Assembly (NCBI RefSeq): GCF_900019265.1
Contig: NZ_CYGX02000037.1
Location: 1 to 64,000, forward strand
Length of the DNA stretch: 64,000 nucleotides
Direction of reading: 5' to 3'
Source: Paraburkholderia ribeironis
GTDB taxonomy: Bacteria; Pseudomonadota; Gammaproteobacteria; Burkholderiales; Burkholderiaceae
The translations under genes and the position numbers were made by a program. Of the stretch, positions 8,867 through 17,632 are shown piece after piece. Positions within the stretch are counted from its first letter, which is position 1. Every line of letters begins with the position of its first letter. The notes under the pieces were generated by a model. That model worked only from the letters and a program-made list of their open reading frames with translations. It ran no database searches and had not been told where the DNA came from.

Positions 8867-11224
8867 TTATGCGGTATGAACCGCGTCGTCGCCGCGTGCC
8901 GCTTGCGGATCGTGCGCGCTGAAGGCTGTCGGAGCGAGACCGTTGCACCAGCGCTGCCACATCGTGCGAAATGCGCGTGAAAGGCTTTCCGCGACAACTT
9001 CCGGCTGGAACGGAGCCGACTGCGCACAGCGCTCCCGCAACGCCGTACGAATGCTCGCGAGTGCGGGGATGTCGGAGGCCAGCTTGACACCCTTCGCCAC
9101 GAAATCGTCTGCATCTTCGGCTGCGAACGCGTCGAGACCTGAATGCGCGAGCCATGCCGTCGCCGCCCGGCTCGCCATGGTCTTGCCCGCTATCGTCAGC
9201 GTAGGCACGCCCATCCACAACGAGTTCAGAACGGTCGTCGAACCGGTATAGGGGAAGGTGTCGAGACAGATGTCGACCTGAAAGTGCTGCTGCAGGTAGA
9301 CCTCTACGCGGGAACGCGGACGGAAAGTCAGGCGGTCTCGTGAAATGCCTTCGTTGACGAACCAGCTAATGAGGCTTTCATCGCCTTCGTCGCCATTCAT
9401 GGAACCGAGCACCATCCGGGCAGTGGGCAGCTCGCGCAGCAACCTCGCCCACACGGCGACCACGTCGGGGCGCAACTTGTTCAGCCGGTTGAAACTGCCG
9501 AACGTGACATAGCCGTTGTGCATGGCCGGCAGAATGTTGACCGGCGGAGCATTCCTGTCCGGCAGGAACGGCCCGATGGCGGCCAGATGCACGAGCTTCT
9601 CGGAGAACTGCTGCTCGATCTCGCCGAACGGCGTAAAGAAACGGTCGCTGAGATAGTAGTCCATCGCGTCGAGACCGGTCGTCGCCGGGTATCCGATCCA
9701 GCTGGCCTGAATTGGCGCGGGCTTGCGCGCGAATGCCTGCAGCCGGTTGCGGCCGGTGTGCCCGCTCAGGTCGATCAGGATATCGATTTTGTCGGCGCGA
9801 ACCTTGGCGATGAATTGCTCGTCCTGCATGCCGGCGATCCCGGTCCATTGTTCGACCTGGCCGCGCAACCAGTGCGTGTAGTCGTCTTCGTGCACGTGGT
9901 TGTAGTAGACATGGAGCGACAGGCTCTTGTCTTTCGCGAGAGGTTCGATGATCGGCAGCAGGTAAGAGGCGACTGCGTGCCGGAACAGGTCGCCGGAGAC
10001 AATGCCGATTTTCAGCTGGCGATCAGGTGCGCGGCTATTCGCGTGACGCGGCTTCGGCAAGCGCAGCGATGTTTCATGAATCCGGGCAAATTCGCGATGG
10101 TCGGCGTAGATCTGCTCCGCGGTGATGTGAGGATTGTGCGCGATGCTGAAGAGCAAATTGCTGCGCGTCGGTGCATTTTTCGGATCGAGCTCGAGCGCGC
10201 GGCGAAAACATAGCTCGGCCTCGTCCGTGGCGCCAGCGCCAAGCAGCACCACGCCCAGCGTGCCATGGGACTCCGCGTAGTCGGGCGCGAGTTCGATGGC
10301 ACGACGGCACTCGGCGATCCCTTCGCGAATGCGGCCTCGGCTGGCGAGCACCAAGCCAAGGATACGATGGCCTTCCGAATGATCAGGATGCAACTCGAGC
10401 AGTTTTCGGCACTCGGTTTCTGCCTCGGCATCCTGACCAAGCAGGCGCAGCAAGTCGGCCAGTGCCTTTCGGACTTCAGAATCGTCACTGCCAAACGATA
10501 TGGCGTTCCTCAGGGGCTGGACGGAGTCGCTGTATTGGCCGGCTTTGTGAAGAGCGGTACCGAGGCAACGCCATGCGAGGCCGTTCGACGGAAATCGCTC
10601 TGTCAGGCTTCGTCCGAGCTTGATGGCATCCGGAATGTGGCCCTTGTTGAAGAGCGTGTTGAAGCGGGTTATTTCCTGTGGGGTGGGACGGCGCGTATCG
10701 AGTGCTGCCGTTGTGGCGTCCGTGGCGTCCGGATCTGTCGAAATGACTAGCGTCGCAGAGGGTTGCGGCGATGCAACGACCGGCGCGACCGCGGCGGTGG
10801 CGTACCTGGCACCGCCATGCGCCATTCGCGTAATCAGGCCGTCGACTGCCGGGCCCTTCAATCCCCTTTGTTGCCCCATTTCCAGCGCTAGCCACGCCGC
10901 CTGGATCTGATCGGCGTCGATCAATGCGTTGATGTAGGCAACCCAATATTGTCCGTTGTTCGGCGCACCGCCGAGCGCGGTTTCCAGGTGTGGTAGGGCC
11001 TCGGCAGGACGGCTGCGCTGCACGTATAGCACGCCGAGGTTGTACTGCACGTCGCCGTGGCCAGGCTTGGCATCGAGGATTGCCTTATACAACGCTTCGG
11101 CATCGTCGAACTCCTCCTTGTGGTGATGCGCCAACGCGGTCTGCAAGACCAAAGCGATGTCTTGCTCGAGCTGTTGTTCGGGCGTCAATGGTTCAGCGGT
11201 CGGCTGATCGTACAGGAGAGTCAT
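8867..11224 (-). CDS. TPR protein with O-GlcNAc transferase (SPINDLY/OGT-like, GT41) catalytic domain
   Basis: 785 aa. The N-terminal half is TPR repeats (ALAHHHKEEFDDAEALYKAI; later LGLVLASRGRIREGIAECRR and LGVVLLGAGATDEAELCFRR), interrupted around residues 150-200 by a low-complexity linker. The C-terminal ~400 residues match the OGT catalytic region: SGDLFRHAVASYLLP, IDLSGHTGRNRLQAF, QASWIGYPATTGLDAMDYY, FGSFNRLNKL and CLDTFPYTGSTT. Such enzymes glycosylate Ser/Thr of proteins, in bacteria often flagellin. fliC, fliD and fliT lie immediately upstream on the same strand behind a terminator. ATG 11224 (MTLLYDQ) is chosen; an upstream in-frame start at 11275 cannot be excluded. Confidence 0.87.
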   Translation of the reverse strand: MTLLYDQPTAEPLTPEQQLEQDIALVLQTALAHHHKEEFDDAEALYKAILDAKPGHGDVQYNLGVLYVQRSRPAEALPHLETALGGAPNNGQYWVAYINALIDADQIQAAWLALEMGQQRGLKGPAVDGLITRMAHGGARYATAAVAPVVASPQPSATLVISTDPDATDATTAALDTRRPTPQEITRFNTLFNKGHIPDAIKLGRSLTERFPSNGLAWRCLGTALHKAGQYSDSVQPLRNAISFGSDDSEVRKALADLLRLLGQDAEAETECRKLLELHPDHSEGHRILGLVLASRGRIREGIAECRRAIELAPDYAESHGTLGVVLLGAGATDEAELCFRRALELDPKNAPTRSNLLFSIAHNPHITAEQIYADHREFARIHETSLRLPKPRHANSRAPDRQLKIGIVSGDLFRHAVASYLLPIIEPLAKDKSLSLHVYYNHVHEDDYTHWLRGQVEQWTGIAGMQDEQFIAKVRADKIDILIDLSGHTGRNRLQAFARKPAPIQASWIGYPATTGLDAMDYYLSDRFFTPFGEIEQQFSEKLVHLAAIGPFLPDRNAPPVNILPAMHNGYVTFGSFNRLNKLRPDVVAVWARLLRELPTARMVLGSMNGDEGDESLISWFVNEGISRDRLTFRPRSRVEVYLQQHFQVDICLDTFPYTGSTTVLNSLWMGVPTLTIAGKTMASRAATAWLAHSGLDAFAAEDADDFVAKGVKLASDIPALASIRTALRERCAQSAPFQPEVVAESLSRAFRTMWQRWCNGLAPTAFSAHDPQAARGDDAVHTA

Positions 11225-11353
11225 GGTCTCAGCGCAGAATGGTCTATGACGGAAATTGTGCGATGGAGACGGCATTCCCGATGCTCAGAGATGACGGTAA
11301 AAAGGCCGCCTGTTTAGCGTATGGACAAGCACGGCAGGCGCCCAAAGGGCAAG

Positions 11354-11377
11354 AAAAAAGCCCGCACGAGGCGGGCT
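11354..11377 (-). terminator. Rho-independent terminator after fliT
   Basis: On the minus strand, a GC-rich stem (AGCCCGC at 11371-11377 pairing with 11359-11365, five-base loop) is followed by TTTTTT (11354-11359 as read on the minus strand). It separates fliD-fliT from the glycosylation genes downstream, which therefore probably have their own promoter. Confidence 0.8.
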
Positions 11378-11492
11378 GAGGGAACGAGTGCGCCTCAACT
11401 TCAGCGCGTGGTTCTTATTGTCCTGTGCGGCGGGCGGTGCGGGTGGTGCAGTTCGGCAGGCTTGCCGTCGCGGCCGGACGCCCGCGCTGTGC

Positions 11493-11795
11493 TTACATGC
11501 GGGCGACCTGCTGATACTGACCGGCCGCCCTGGTGCGCGCGATCGCCGCTTCGAACTCGACATGCAGTTCGTTCTGGGTGGTTTGCGCGTCCGCCAGCAA
11601 TGCGGCGTCGATCGCCTGGATCTGGCGGATCATCTCCAGCGCGGCCGGCGCCTGATCGGCGGACAGCGCCATCAGCAACGGCGAGCGCATTTCGGTGAGG
11701 CGCGCGGCTTGCGGCCAGTCGGCGAGCGAGGCGGCCTGTTCGATGTCGCGCGTGATCGACAGCAGGCGCTCCACCAGTTCCGTCTGACTCATCAT
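11493..11795 (-). CDS. fliT: Flagellar export chaperone FliT
   Basis: Small helical protein of 100 aa (MSQTELVERLLSITRDIEQAA) of the FliT type, which binds the filament cap FliD before export and in enterics restrains FlhDC. The assignment rests on size, helical composition and position directly after fliD (18 bp). The upstream ATG at 11807 is in frame, but a GGAGGCG ribosome-binding site overlaps its second and third codons and is correctly spaced for the ATG-ATG pair at 11795, so I use the latter. Confidence 0.78.
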   Translation of the reverse strand: MMSQTELVERLLSITRDIEQAASLADWPQAARLTEMRSPLLMALSADQAPAALEMIRQIQAIDAALLADAQTTQNELHVEFEAAIARTRAAGQYQQVARM

Positions 11796-11813
11796 GTTCG
11801 CCTCCATTCTGGC

Positions 11814-13319
11814 TTAGGCCTTGTTGGTGGCCAGCGCGCCGGCGCTGTTGGTGCCGCCGAACAACGCGGTCAGGTACTGCGAGTTGTTGTTCATCGTCGC
11901 CATCAGCGTGTTCAGCGCGGTGAACTGTGCCTGGTACTGGCTCGTCAACTGCGCCGTGTAGTCGGCGAGCGCGGTTTGCTGCGTGGTGATGCTCTTCAGG
12001 TCGGCGTTCAGCGCGGTATTACGCGTGTCGATGATGCCGCCGGTCTGCGTGAAGGTGGTGATGCTGCTGTTCAACTGCTCGGCGATGCCGTTGGTCGAGT
12101 TGAAAAGCTTGGCGACCGTCGCCGGGCTGCTGGTCAGCGCCGTACTCAGCGTGCTGCTGTCGACCACCAGCGTGCCGTCGGCCGGATCGCCCTTCAGCGT
12201 AATGCCGATGGAGGCCAGCGTCGTGCCGGTGCTGCCCGTGCCGACCGAGCCGCCGACGATGCCGGCGAGCGTGTTCTTGATCGTCTGCAGTGTCGAATCG
12301 CCGAGCAGCGGGCCTTGCGAGCTCGCGCCGGCGCTGTACGAGGTCAGCGTGGACATCGTCGTCACGACGGTGTTGTACAGGCTGACGAAATTGTTGATCG
12401 CCGTGCTCTCCGACGAGGTGTCCTGCGCGATGGTCAGCGTTTGGGTGGTCCCTGCGGCCGCGGACGTCAGATTGAGCGTCACGCCGGAGATCGCGGTGGT
12501 CACCGAGTTGCTCGAGCTGGTGGCGGCGATTCCGCCGACCGTGAACGACGCGTCCTGCGCATAGGCACTCTGGGTCCAAGCGCTGCTCGAATTCGCCGAG
12601 GTGATGGTCGACTGGCCGCCGGTGGTGCTCGCGGTCGAAGTCACGCCGAGGCTCGACAGGCCGTTGTCGGTCGTGACATTGCTGGTCGAGACGTTGATGA
12701 CGTTAGCCGCGCCGGTGTTCGACGCGCGCAGCACGAGGTGGGCACCGTCCGTGCCGGTCACGATGGTCGCCGTGACGCCGGGGTTGCTGCTGCTTGCATT
12801 GATCGCCGCGGCAATGCCGGACAGCGTGTTGTTGGTGCTGTCGACGCTGATGTCCATCGACTTGCCGCCGACCGAGATGCTCAGCGTACCGGTGCCGAGC
12901 TGCGTGGTCGCGCCGAAGGCCGCCGAGGAGAGCGACTGCGCACTCGCGATCTGCGTCACCGCGACCGAGTAGCTGCCGGCCACGGCGCCCGTACCCGCGG
13001 TGGCCGTGAGGCCGCTGCCGCTCGCGGTTGCCGAGAACGTCGACAGCGTGGTGCCGTTGGCGAGGTTGGTGATGCCCGACTGCAGGGCGCTCAAAGCTGA
13101 GCTGAGTGCGCCGTACGCGGACAGCGTGGTGTTGTCTTTGGTCTGTTGCGCCGTCAGAGCCGCGCTTTGTCCCGCCGTCTTCGCATTCACGAGGGCGGTG
13201 ACGAGCGTCGACACGTCCATCGACGAATTACCGGTCGAGCCGCTGATGATCGATTGGGCGGCCGACTGCAGCGCGGCATTCGCGCTTGCCGTGGAAGACG
13301 TGGTAGAGATCGTGGACAT
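11814..13319 (-). CDS. fliD: Flagellar hook-associated protein 2, filament cap FliD
   Basis: Capping protein at the filament tip that directs flagellin polymerisation; 501 aa, a usual length for the family. The N-terminus has ISGSTGNSSMDVSTLVTALV followed by a Thr/Ser-rich body. The C-terminal coiled-coil segment is LKSITTQQTALADYTAQL then YQAQFTALNTLMATMNNNS, the FliD C-terminal signature. A GGAG site precedes ATG 13319. It lies downstream of fliC with a perfect palindrome in the gap, and upstream of its chaperone gene. Confidence 0.95.
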   Translation of the reverse strand: MSTISTTSSTASANAALQSAAQSIISGSTGNSSMDVSTLVTALVNAKTAGQSAALTAQQTKDNTTLSAYGALSSALSALQSGITNLANGTTLSTFSATASGSGLTATAGTGAVAGSYSVAVTQIASAQSLSSAAFGATTQLGTGTLSISVGGKSMDISVDSTNNTLSGIAAAINASSSNPGVTATIVTGTDGAHLVLRASNTGAANVINVSTSNVTTDNGLSSLGVTSTASTTGGQSTITSANSSSAWTQSAYAQDASFTVGGIAATSSSNSVTTAISGVTLNLTSAAAGTTQTLTIAQDTSSESTAINNFVSLYNTVVTTMSTLTSYSAGASSQGPLLGDSTLQTIKNTLAGIVGGSVGTGSTGTTLASIGITLKGDPADGTLVVDSSTLSTALTSSPATVAKLFNSTNGIAEQLNSSITTFTQTGGIIDTRNTALNADLKSITTQQTALADYTAQLTSQYQAQFTALNTLMATMNNNSQYLTALFGGTNSAGALATNKA

Positions 13320-13412
13320 GCAAAGGCTCCGGGCGTCGAGGAATCCGTGTTGGTAATGCGGTGAGGCTAGGTGGTGCGCGATGCTACATCATTGGGTGAG
13401 CGAAATGCACAG

Positions 13413-13430
13413 CGGGAGGCATGCCTCCCG
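13413..13430. repeat. 18-bp perfect palindrome between fliC and fliD
   Basis: CGGGAGGCATGCCTCCCG is fully self-complementary. It lies 65 bp past the fliC stop and 93 bp before the fliD start (minus-strand genes). No T-run follows in either direction, so it is not a standard terminator. It could stabilise the abundant fliC mRNA 3' end or reduce read-through into fliD. Confidence 0.6.
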
Positions 13431-13494
13431 TTGCTTGAAACCCGGCGATGCGCCCCGCTTCTCGCGCGGCGCACCGCCGTTACTGCGTCAGCTC

Positions 13495-14643
13495 TTACTG
13501 CAGGAGCTTCAGAACTTGCTGCGGGTTCGAGTTAGCTTGCGCCAACACCGAGATACCAGCTTGCTGCAGCACTTGCGCCTTGCTCAGGTTCGCCGTTTCT
13601 TGTGCGAAGTTGGCGTCCGTGATTTGCGATTGTGCCGACGACAGGTCGGTCGATTCAGCTTGCTGCGACGTCGAGATTGCGGTGAAGCGGTTTTGTGCGG
13701 CACCCAGCGACGCTTGCAGGTTGTTGACGGTCTGCAGTGCGTTGTCGATGGAGACCATTGCCTGGTTCGCGCCGGTGACCGTGCTGATGTCGAGGCCCGA
13801 AACCGTCGGCGGGGTGTTGATCGCGTTGATCTGCGCGACTGCCGAATTCTGAGCAGCGGAACCTGCACCTGCCGTCGTCGTTGCAGCGGCCTGGAGTGCC
13901 AGGGCGCCGACCTGGACGCCAGTGCCCGTGGTCGCGTTTGCGCCAAACACTGCCTGTGCGACGGTCTGGGCGATCGCCTGGTTGTTTTGATCGGTGAACG
14001 TGTAGCCGCCCTGGCCGTCCGACAGTACGTTGATTGCCGTGATTGCCGGGTTGGACGCCGACGTGTACGCACCAGCCGTATCCACGCTGACCGAGACCGT
14101 GCCGACCGTTTGACCCGTTTGCACCAGGCCGCCACCGATCTTCGCTGCCGACATCGATTGGCTCAGGTTCAGGTTGACCGTCTGACCGACGTTCGCGCCG
14201 ACCTGGAACGAGAGGCTGCCTGCCGAGCCGTCCAGAATCTTCGTGCCGTTGTACGTCGTTTGCGAAGCGATGCGGTTCACTTCCGAGATCTGTGCCGAAA
14301 CTTCCTTCTGCAGAGCGGCCTGGTCGCTCGACGACAGCGTGCCGGTCGATGCTTGCACAGCCAGTTGGCGGATACGTTGCAGGCTCGAAGTCAGCGACGA
14401 CAGTGCGCTCGATGCGGTTTGAATCATCGACACGCCGTCATTCGAGTTCGACACGCCCTGATTCAGGCCGTTGATCTGCGTTTGCATACGCGTCGAGATT
14501 GCCAGACCTGCTGCATCGTCTGCCGCGCTGTTGATGCGCTTGCCCGACGACAGGCGGGTGATGGCTTGCGAAAGGGCGCTTTGCGAGCCATTGAGGTTTT
14601 GCTGTGCAACCAGCGAGTTGATGTTGCTATTGATTCCGAGCAT
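13495..14643 (-). CDS. fliC: Flagellin FliC
   Basis: Filament subunit, 382 aa. The conserved D0/D1 N-terminus reads MLGINSNINSLVAQQNLNGS, then LSSGKRINSAADDAAGLAIS. The C-terminus has SLGAAQNRFTAIS and ends LAQANSNPQQVLKLLQ. The central ~180 residues are the variable, surface-exposed part, rich in Ser, Thr and Ala, with Ser/Thr available for O-glycosylation. ATG 14643 has TTAGGAG upstream. A sigma-28-like promoter lies about 90 bp upstream. Nearby OGT-like and amino-sugar genes suggest this flagellin is glycosylated; that is inference. Confidence 0.97.
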   Translation of the reverse strand: MLGINSNINSLVAQQNLNGSQSALSQAITRLSSGKRINSAADDAAGLAISTRMQTQINGLNQGVSNSNDGVSMIQTASSALSSLTSSLQRIRQLAVQASTGTLSSSDQAALQKEVSAQISEVNRIASQTTYNGTKILDGSAGSLSFQVGANVGQTVNLNLSQSMSAAKIGGGLVQTGQTVGTVSVSVDTAGAYTSASNPAITAINVLSDGQGGYTFTDQNNQAIAQTVAQAVFGANATTGTGVQVGALALQAAATTTAGAGSAAQNSAVAQINAINTPPTVSGLDISTVTGANQAMVSIDNALQTVNNLQASLGAAQNRFTAISTSQQAESTDLSSAQSQITDANFAQETANLSKAQVLQQAGISVLAQANSNPQQVLKLLQ

Positions 14644-14731
14644 GGAAAATCTCCTAAATAAGCCTTGAGCCCAGTACGCCAAGTTGGCATCGGCGGAAGC
14701 ACTCGTTCATTGCTGGCCGCCTCAGTGAAGG

Positions 14732-14758
14732 TTGACGGCCCTCTTGAAAAAAACTTGA
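14732..14758 (-). promoter_or_regulatory. Sigma-28 (FliA) promoter of fliC
   Basis: On the minus strand, TCAAGTTT (14758-14751) is followed by 11 bases and GCCGTCAA (14739-14732), close to the sigma-28 consensus TAAAGTTT-N11-GCCGATAA with exact spacing. It lies about 90 bp before the fliC start and points at it. Confidence 0.85.
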
Positions 14759-14912
14759 GGAACTTTCTGTAATGCTGACCCAATTCTTTTGCGCAAAGGC
14801 CGACGCGGCTGCCTCGCCGAACGGGCTTCCTGCCTTGTCCGGCGCGTGCGCTGCGGGATTTGAAAAGACGGCGTATTCTCTTTTGCTCTTGTCGTAAAAG
14901 CCGGGAGAAATC

Positions 14913-15854
14913 ATGCAAAAGCGCCGCATTGGACGCTCGGAAATACAAGTTGCACCGCTTATGTTCGGTGGCAATGTATTCGGCTGGACCGCCGATGAAG
15001 CCACCTCGTTTTCGATTCTGGATGCATTCGTCGATGCGGGTCTCGACTTTGTCGATACTGCCGATGTCTATTCCGCGTGGGTGCCCGGCAACCAGGGTGG
15101 CGAGTCGGAAACGATCATCGGCAAGTGGCTGCGCCAGAGTGGCAAGCGCGACAACATCGTGCTCGCCACCAAGGTTTCGAAGCATCCTCACCGCAAGGGG
15201 CTGTCGGCGTCCAACATTCAGGCGGCGGTGGAGGATTCGCTGCGGCGCTTGCAGACCGACTACATCGACGTCTATTTTTCTCACGACGACGACACCGATA
15301 CGCCGCTGGTCGAGACGCTCGGCGCGTATCAGAAGCTGATCGAAACGGGCAAGGTGCGACTGATCGGCGCGTCGAACTACAGCGGCGCGCGGGTCGAGGA
15401 GGCGCTCGCGGTGTCACGCCAGCACGGGCTACCCGAATACCAGCTACTGCAGCCGGAGTACAACCTGTACGACCGCGCGGAATACGAGCGCGACATCGAA
15501 CCGGTGGCGCTCGCCAATCAGCTCGGCGTGGTGGTGTACTACAGCCTCGCGAGCGGCTTTCTGTCCGGCAAGTACCGTTCGCAGGCGGATCTGGCCGGTA
15601 AGGTGCGTGGCAGCCGGGTCGAAAAGTATCTGAACACGCGCGGTTTGCGGATTCTGGGCGCACTCGATCGCGTCGCCGAACAGCACGGCAGTACGCCGGC
15701 GAGTGTCGCACTGGCATGGCTTGTCGCGCGGCCCAGTGTTACGGCCCCGATTGCCAGCGCGACTTCGATCGCTCAGCTGGAAAGCCTTGCGGCCGCCGTC
15801 CATCTCCTGCTGACGGAGGCTGACATCCGCGAACTGGACGAAGCAAGCGCCTGA
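14913..15854 (+). CDS. Aldo/keto reductase
   Basis: NADPH-dependent carbonyl reductase, 313 aa, TIM-barrel family. The catalytic tetrad is visible: Asp and Tyr in DFVDTADVYSAW, Lys in VLATKVSKH and His in DVYFSHDDD. The C-terminal part has LAWLVARPSVTAPIASATS, the cofactor-binding region. It resembles YajO/YghZ-like subfamily members that act on small aldehydes; the substrate is unknown. It stands alone, divergent from fliC, with CGGGAGAAATC before ATG 14913. Confidence 0.9.
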   Translation: MQKRRIGRSEIQVAPLMFGGNVFGWTADEATSFSILDAFVDAGLDFVDTADVYSAWVPGNQGGESETIIGKWLRQSGKRDNIVLATKVSKHPHRKGLSASNIQAAVEDSLRRLQTDYIDVYFSHDDDTDTPLVETLGAYQKLIETGKVRLIGASNYSGARVEEALAVSRQHGLPEYQLLQPEYNLYDRAEYERDIEPVALANQLGVVVYYSLASGFLSGKYRSQADLAGKVRGSRVEKYLNTRGLRILGALDRVAEQHGSTPASVALAWLVARPSVTAPIASATSIAQLESLAAAVHLLLTEADIRELDEASA

Positions 15855-16213
15855 GCGCGCTTGGAGGACCTGGCGCGATCGCTAAACCCCTGGTAGGATG
15901 GGGAGTTTCCTGATATCATCGGGAGTGAATTGAGATCTTTGCCTGTTTCGTCAGTGTTTTTCATTGATGAAAGGTTGGCGAAACGGCAACAGACGCGGCA
16001 TTTGCACTACGTCTGTCCGCGTTCCGCGGTGAGCTCCCCACCTCTCTTTTCCGGCCTCCGTGGCCGCTTTGCCTCTCGTTTCATTTGTGGTTTGGCCGGG
16101 GTTTCCCGCGTTTGCCTGTTACTGGCCATGAATCGAAACGACCGGAGGGCCGGCGCGTGAGCGGTCTCCCGCCACGCAATTAACCCGTATCAAGTGATTG
16201 AGTTAGGAATTAC
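15855..16213. other. Intergenic stretch before rpsU
   Basis: About 360 bases without a credible gene. It presumably contains the rpsU promoter, but I could not single out a convincing -35/-10 pair. AGGA at about 16204 is a plausible ribosome-binding site for rpsU. Confidence 0.5.
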
Positions 16214-16426
16214 ATGACGACGATTCTTCTGAAGGAAAACGAGCCGTTCGAAGTGGCAATTCGCCGCTTTCGTCGCGCAATCGAAAAGAACGGCCTGATC
16301 GCTGAACTGCGTGAGCGCCAATCGTACGAAAAGCCGACCACGGCACGTAAGCGCAAGAAGGCTGCTGCTGTAAAGCGCCTGCACAAGCGCCTGCGCAGCC
16401 AGATGCTGCCGAAAAAGCTGCACTAA
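16214..16426 (+). CDS. rpsU: 30S ribosomal protein S21
   Basis: 70-aa basic protein, full length for S21. It has the conserved start MTTILLKENEPFEVAIRRF, then LIAELRERQSYEKPTTARKR and a Lys/Arg-rich tail. S21 binds the 30S platform near the anti-Shine-Dalgarno region and helps initiation. The gene is monocistronic, with a terminator immediately downstream. Confidence 0.98.
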   Translation: MTTILLKENEPFEVAIRRFRRAIEKNGLIAELRERQSYEKPTTARKRKKAAAVKRLHKRLRSQMLPKKLH

Positions 16427-16446
16427 GCACGCTTTCTGTACGCCGA

Positions 16447-16490
16447 ACGGCGGTGTGAGCTTCGAAAGAAGTCACATCGCCGTTTTGCTT
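16447..16490 (+). terminator. Terminator after rpsU
   Basis: ACGGCGGTGTGA (16447-16458) pairs with TCACATCGCCGT (16472-16483), with one mismatch, across a 13-base loop. TTTTGCTTTT follows. It lies 20 bp after the rpsU stop. Confidence 0.85.
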
Positions 16491-16895
16491 TTGGGCCTTC
16501 GTTGACGGTTCACTGGGGCGCCAGCTCCAACAAGCGTGGCAAAACGCCCGGCCGTGTGCTCGGAGTTGGGCGGCGCGAATCAGCAAAACGCGACCGCGCC
16601 GCGTAGGTGCCATCCATGCCGTTACACCGTTACACCGCGCTTTTCAGCCGCTCGGCGGACAGAGCATCCGCGGTGCGCATAACCATATAACGGCCGACCT
16701 GCGCGACAAGCGCAGCAAGATTTCTGCGGATGGGGCGATTGAAACCGCTTCGGCGGCATGACACCTGTGGTCTTGTCCGCCCCAGCCTTGCACCACGGGG
16801 CAAACAGTGCACGCGGAGCCTGGCGCTCGGGAGTTTCCTTGGGCGGCGTCCCTTTGGTAGAACCGCAGCACTAAGCGACGGCAATCTTGTCGGTT
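16491..16895. other. About 400 bp with no gene seen
   Basis: The stretch lies between the convergent rpsU and tag genes. Short frames exist on both strands, but none has a family-like sequence or a ribosome-binding site. I see no RNA gene or repeat in it. Confidence 0.5.
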
Positions 16896-17492
16896 TCAAC
16901 CGGCTTTGCGATTGCGTCCCTTCTTGCCGAGCGCCGCGCATTGCGCGCGGCACATGCAGCTAGCCTCATGGTCGTTCACCATGCCGACCGCCTGCATGAA
17001 CGCGTAGCAGATCGTCGAGCCGACGAACTTGCAGCCGTAGTGTTTCAGCGCTTTGCTCAGCGCGTCCGAGACTTCCGTCGACGCGGGCGCGTGCTTGTAG
17101 GAGGCCCACTCGTTCTGTATCGGCGTCTGGTCGACGAACGACCAGACGAAGTTGGCGAGCGAGCCGTGCTCGGCCTGAATCCGCTGAATGGCGCGAGCGT
17201 TCCCGATGGCCGCTTCGATCTTGCCGCGATGGCGCACGATACTCTCGTCGGCCACCAGCGCATCCACGTGTTTCGGCGTAAAACGCGCAACCTTGTCGAT
17301 ATCGAAGTCGGCAAAAGCGCGGCGGTAGCCGGCCCGTTTATTGAGTATCGTCGACCACGACAAACCCGCCTGGGCACCTTCCAGCACAAGCATTTCGAAC
17401 AGATGCCGATCGCCGCGCGAGGGCACGCCCCATTCGGTGTCGTGGTAGTGTGCGAGCGCGTCGCTCGATACCCAGTTGCATCGCTGTGTCAC
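16896..17492 (-). CDS. tag: DNA-3-methyladenine glycosylase I
   Basis: Base-excision repair enzyme that removes 3-methyladenine; 198 aa. The N-terminus MTQRCNWVSSDALAHYHDTE is followed by WGVPSRGDRHLFEMLVLEGA and then QAGLSWSTILNKR, the signature of the Tag family. Cys and His near the N-terminus (C5, H17), with MVNDHEASCMC near the C-terminus, form the structural zinc site of the family. The start is GTG 17492 with GGAG upstream. It is monocistronic. Confidence 0.95.
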   Translation of the reverse strand: MTQRCNWVSSDALAHYHDTEWGVPSRGDRHLFEMLVLEGAQAGLSWSTILNKRAGYRRAFADFDIDKVARFTPKHVDALVADESIVRHRGKIEAAIGNARAIQRIQAEHGSLANFVWSFVDQTPIQNEWASYKHAPASTEVSDALSKALKHYGCKFVGSTICYAFMQAVGMVNDHEASCMCRAQCAALGKKGRNRKAG

Positions 17493-17632
17493 GGTTGCGC
17501 TCCGGCGTTGTCATGTCGCCCGTCAGCATAGCTGAAGACAGGCGTACCGCAAGCTGGCCGTTCGGCCGATTGCCGGATTGAAACGGACCTGCCACGCTAT
17601 ACGCTATTCACCTTTGGAACTCACTCGATTCG

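Noticed and set aside
11388..13100. A 570-codon plus-strand frame opposite fliT and fliD
   Set aside because: Composition is Arg/Gly-rich without motifs, and the minus strand encodes recognisable flagellar proteins with ribosome-binding sites.
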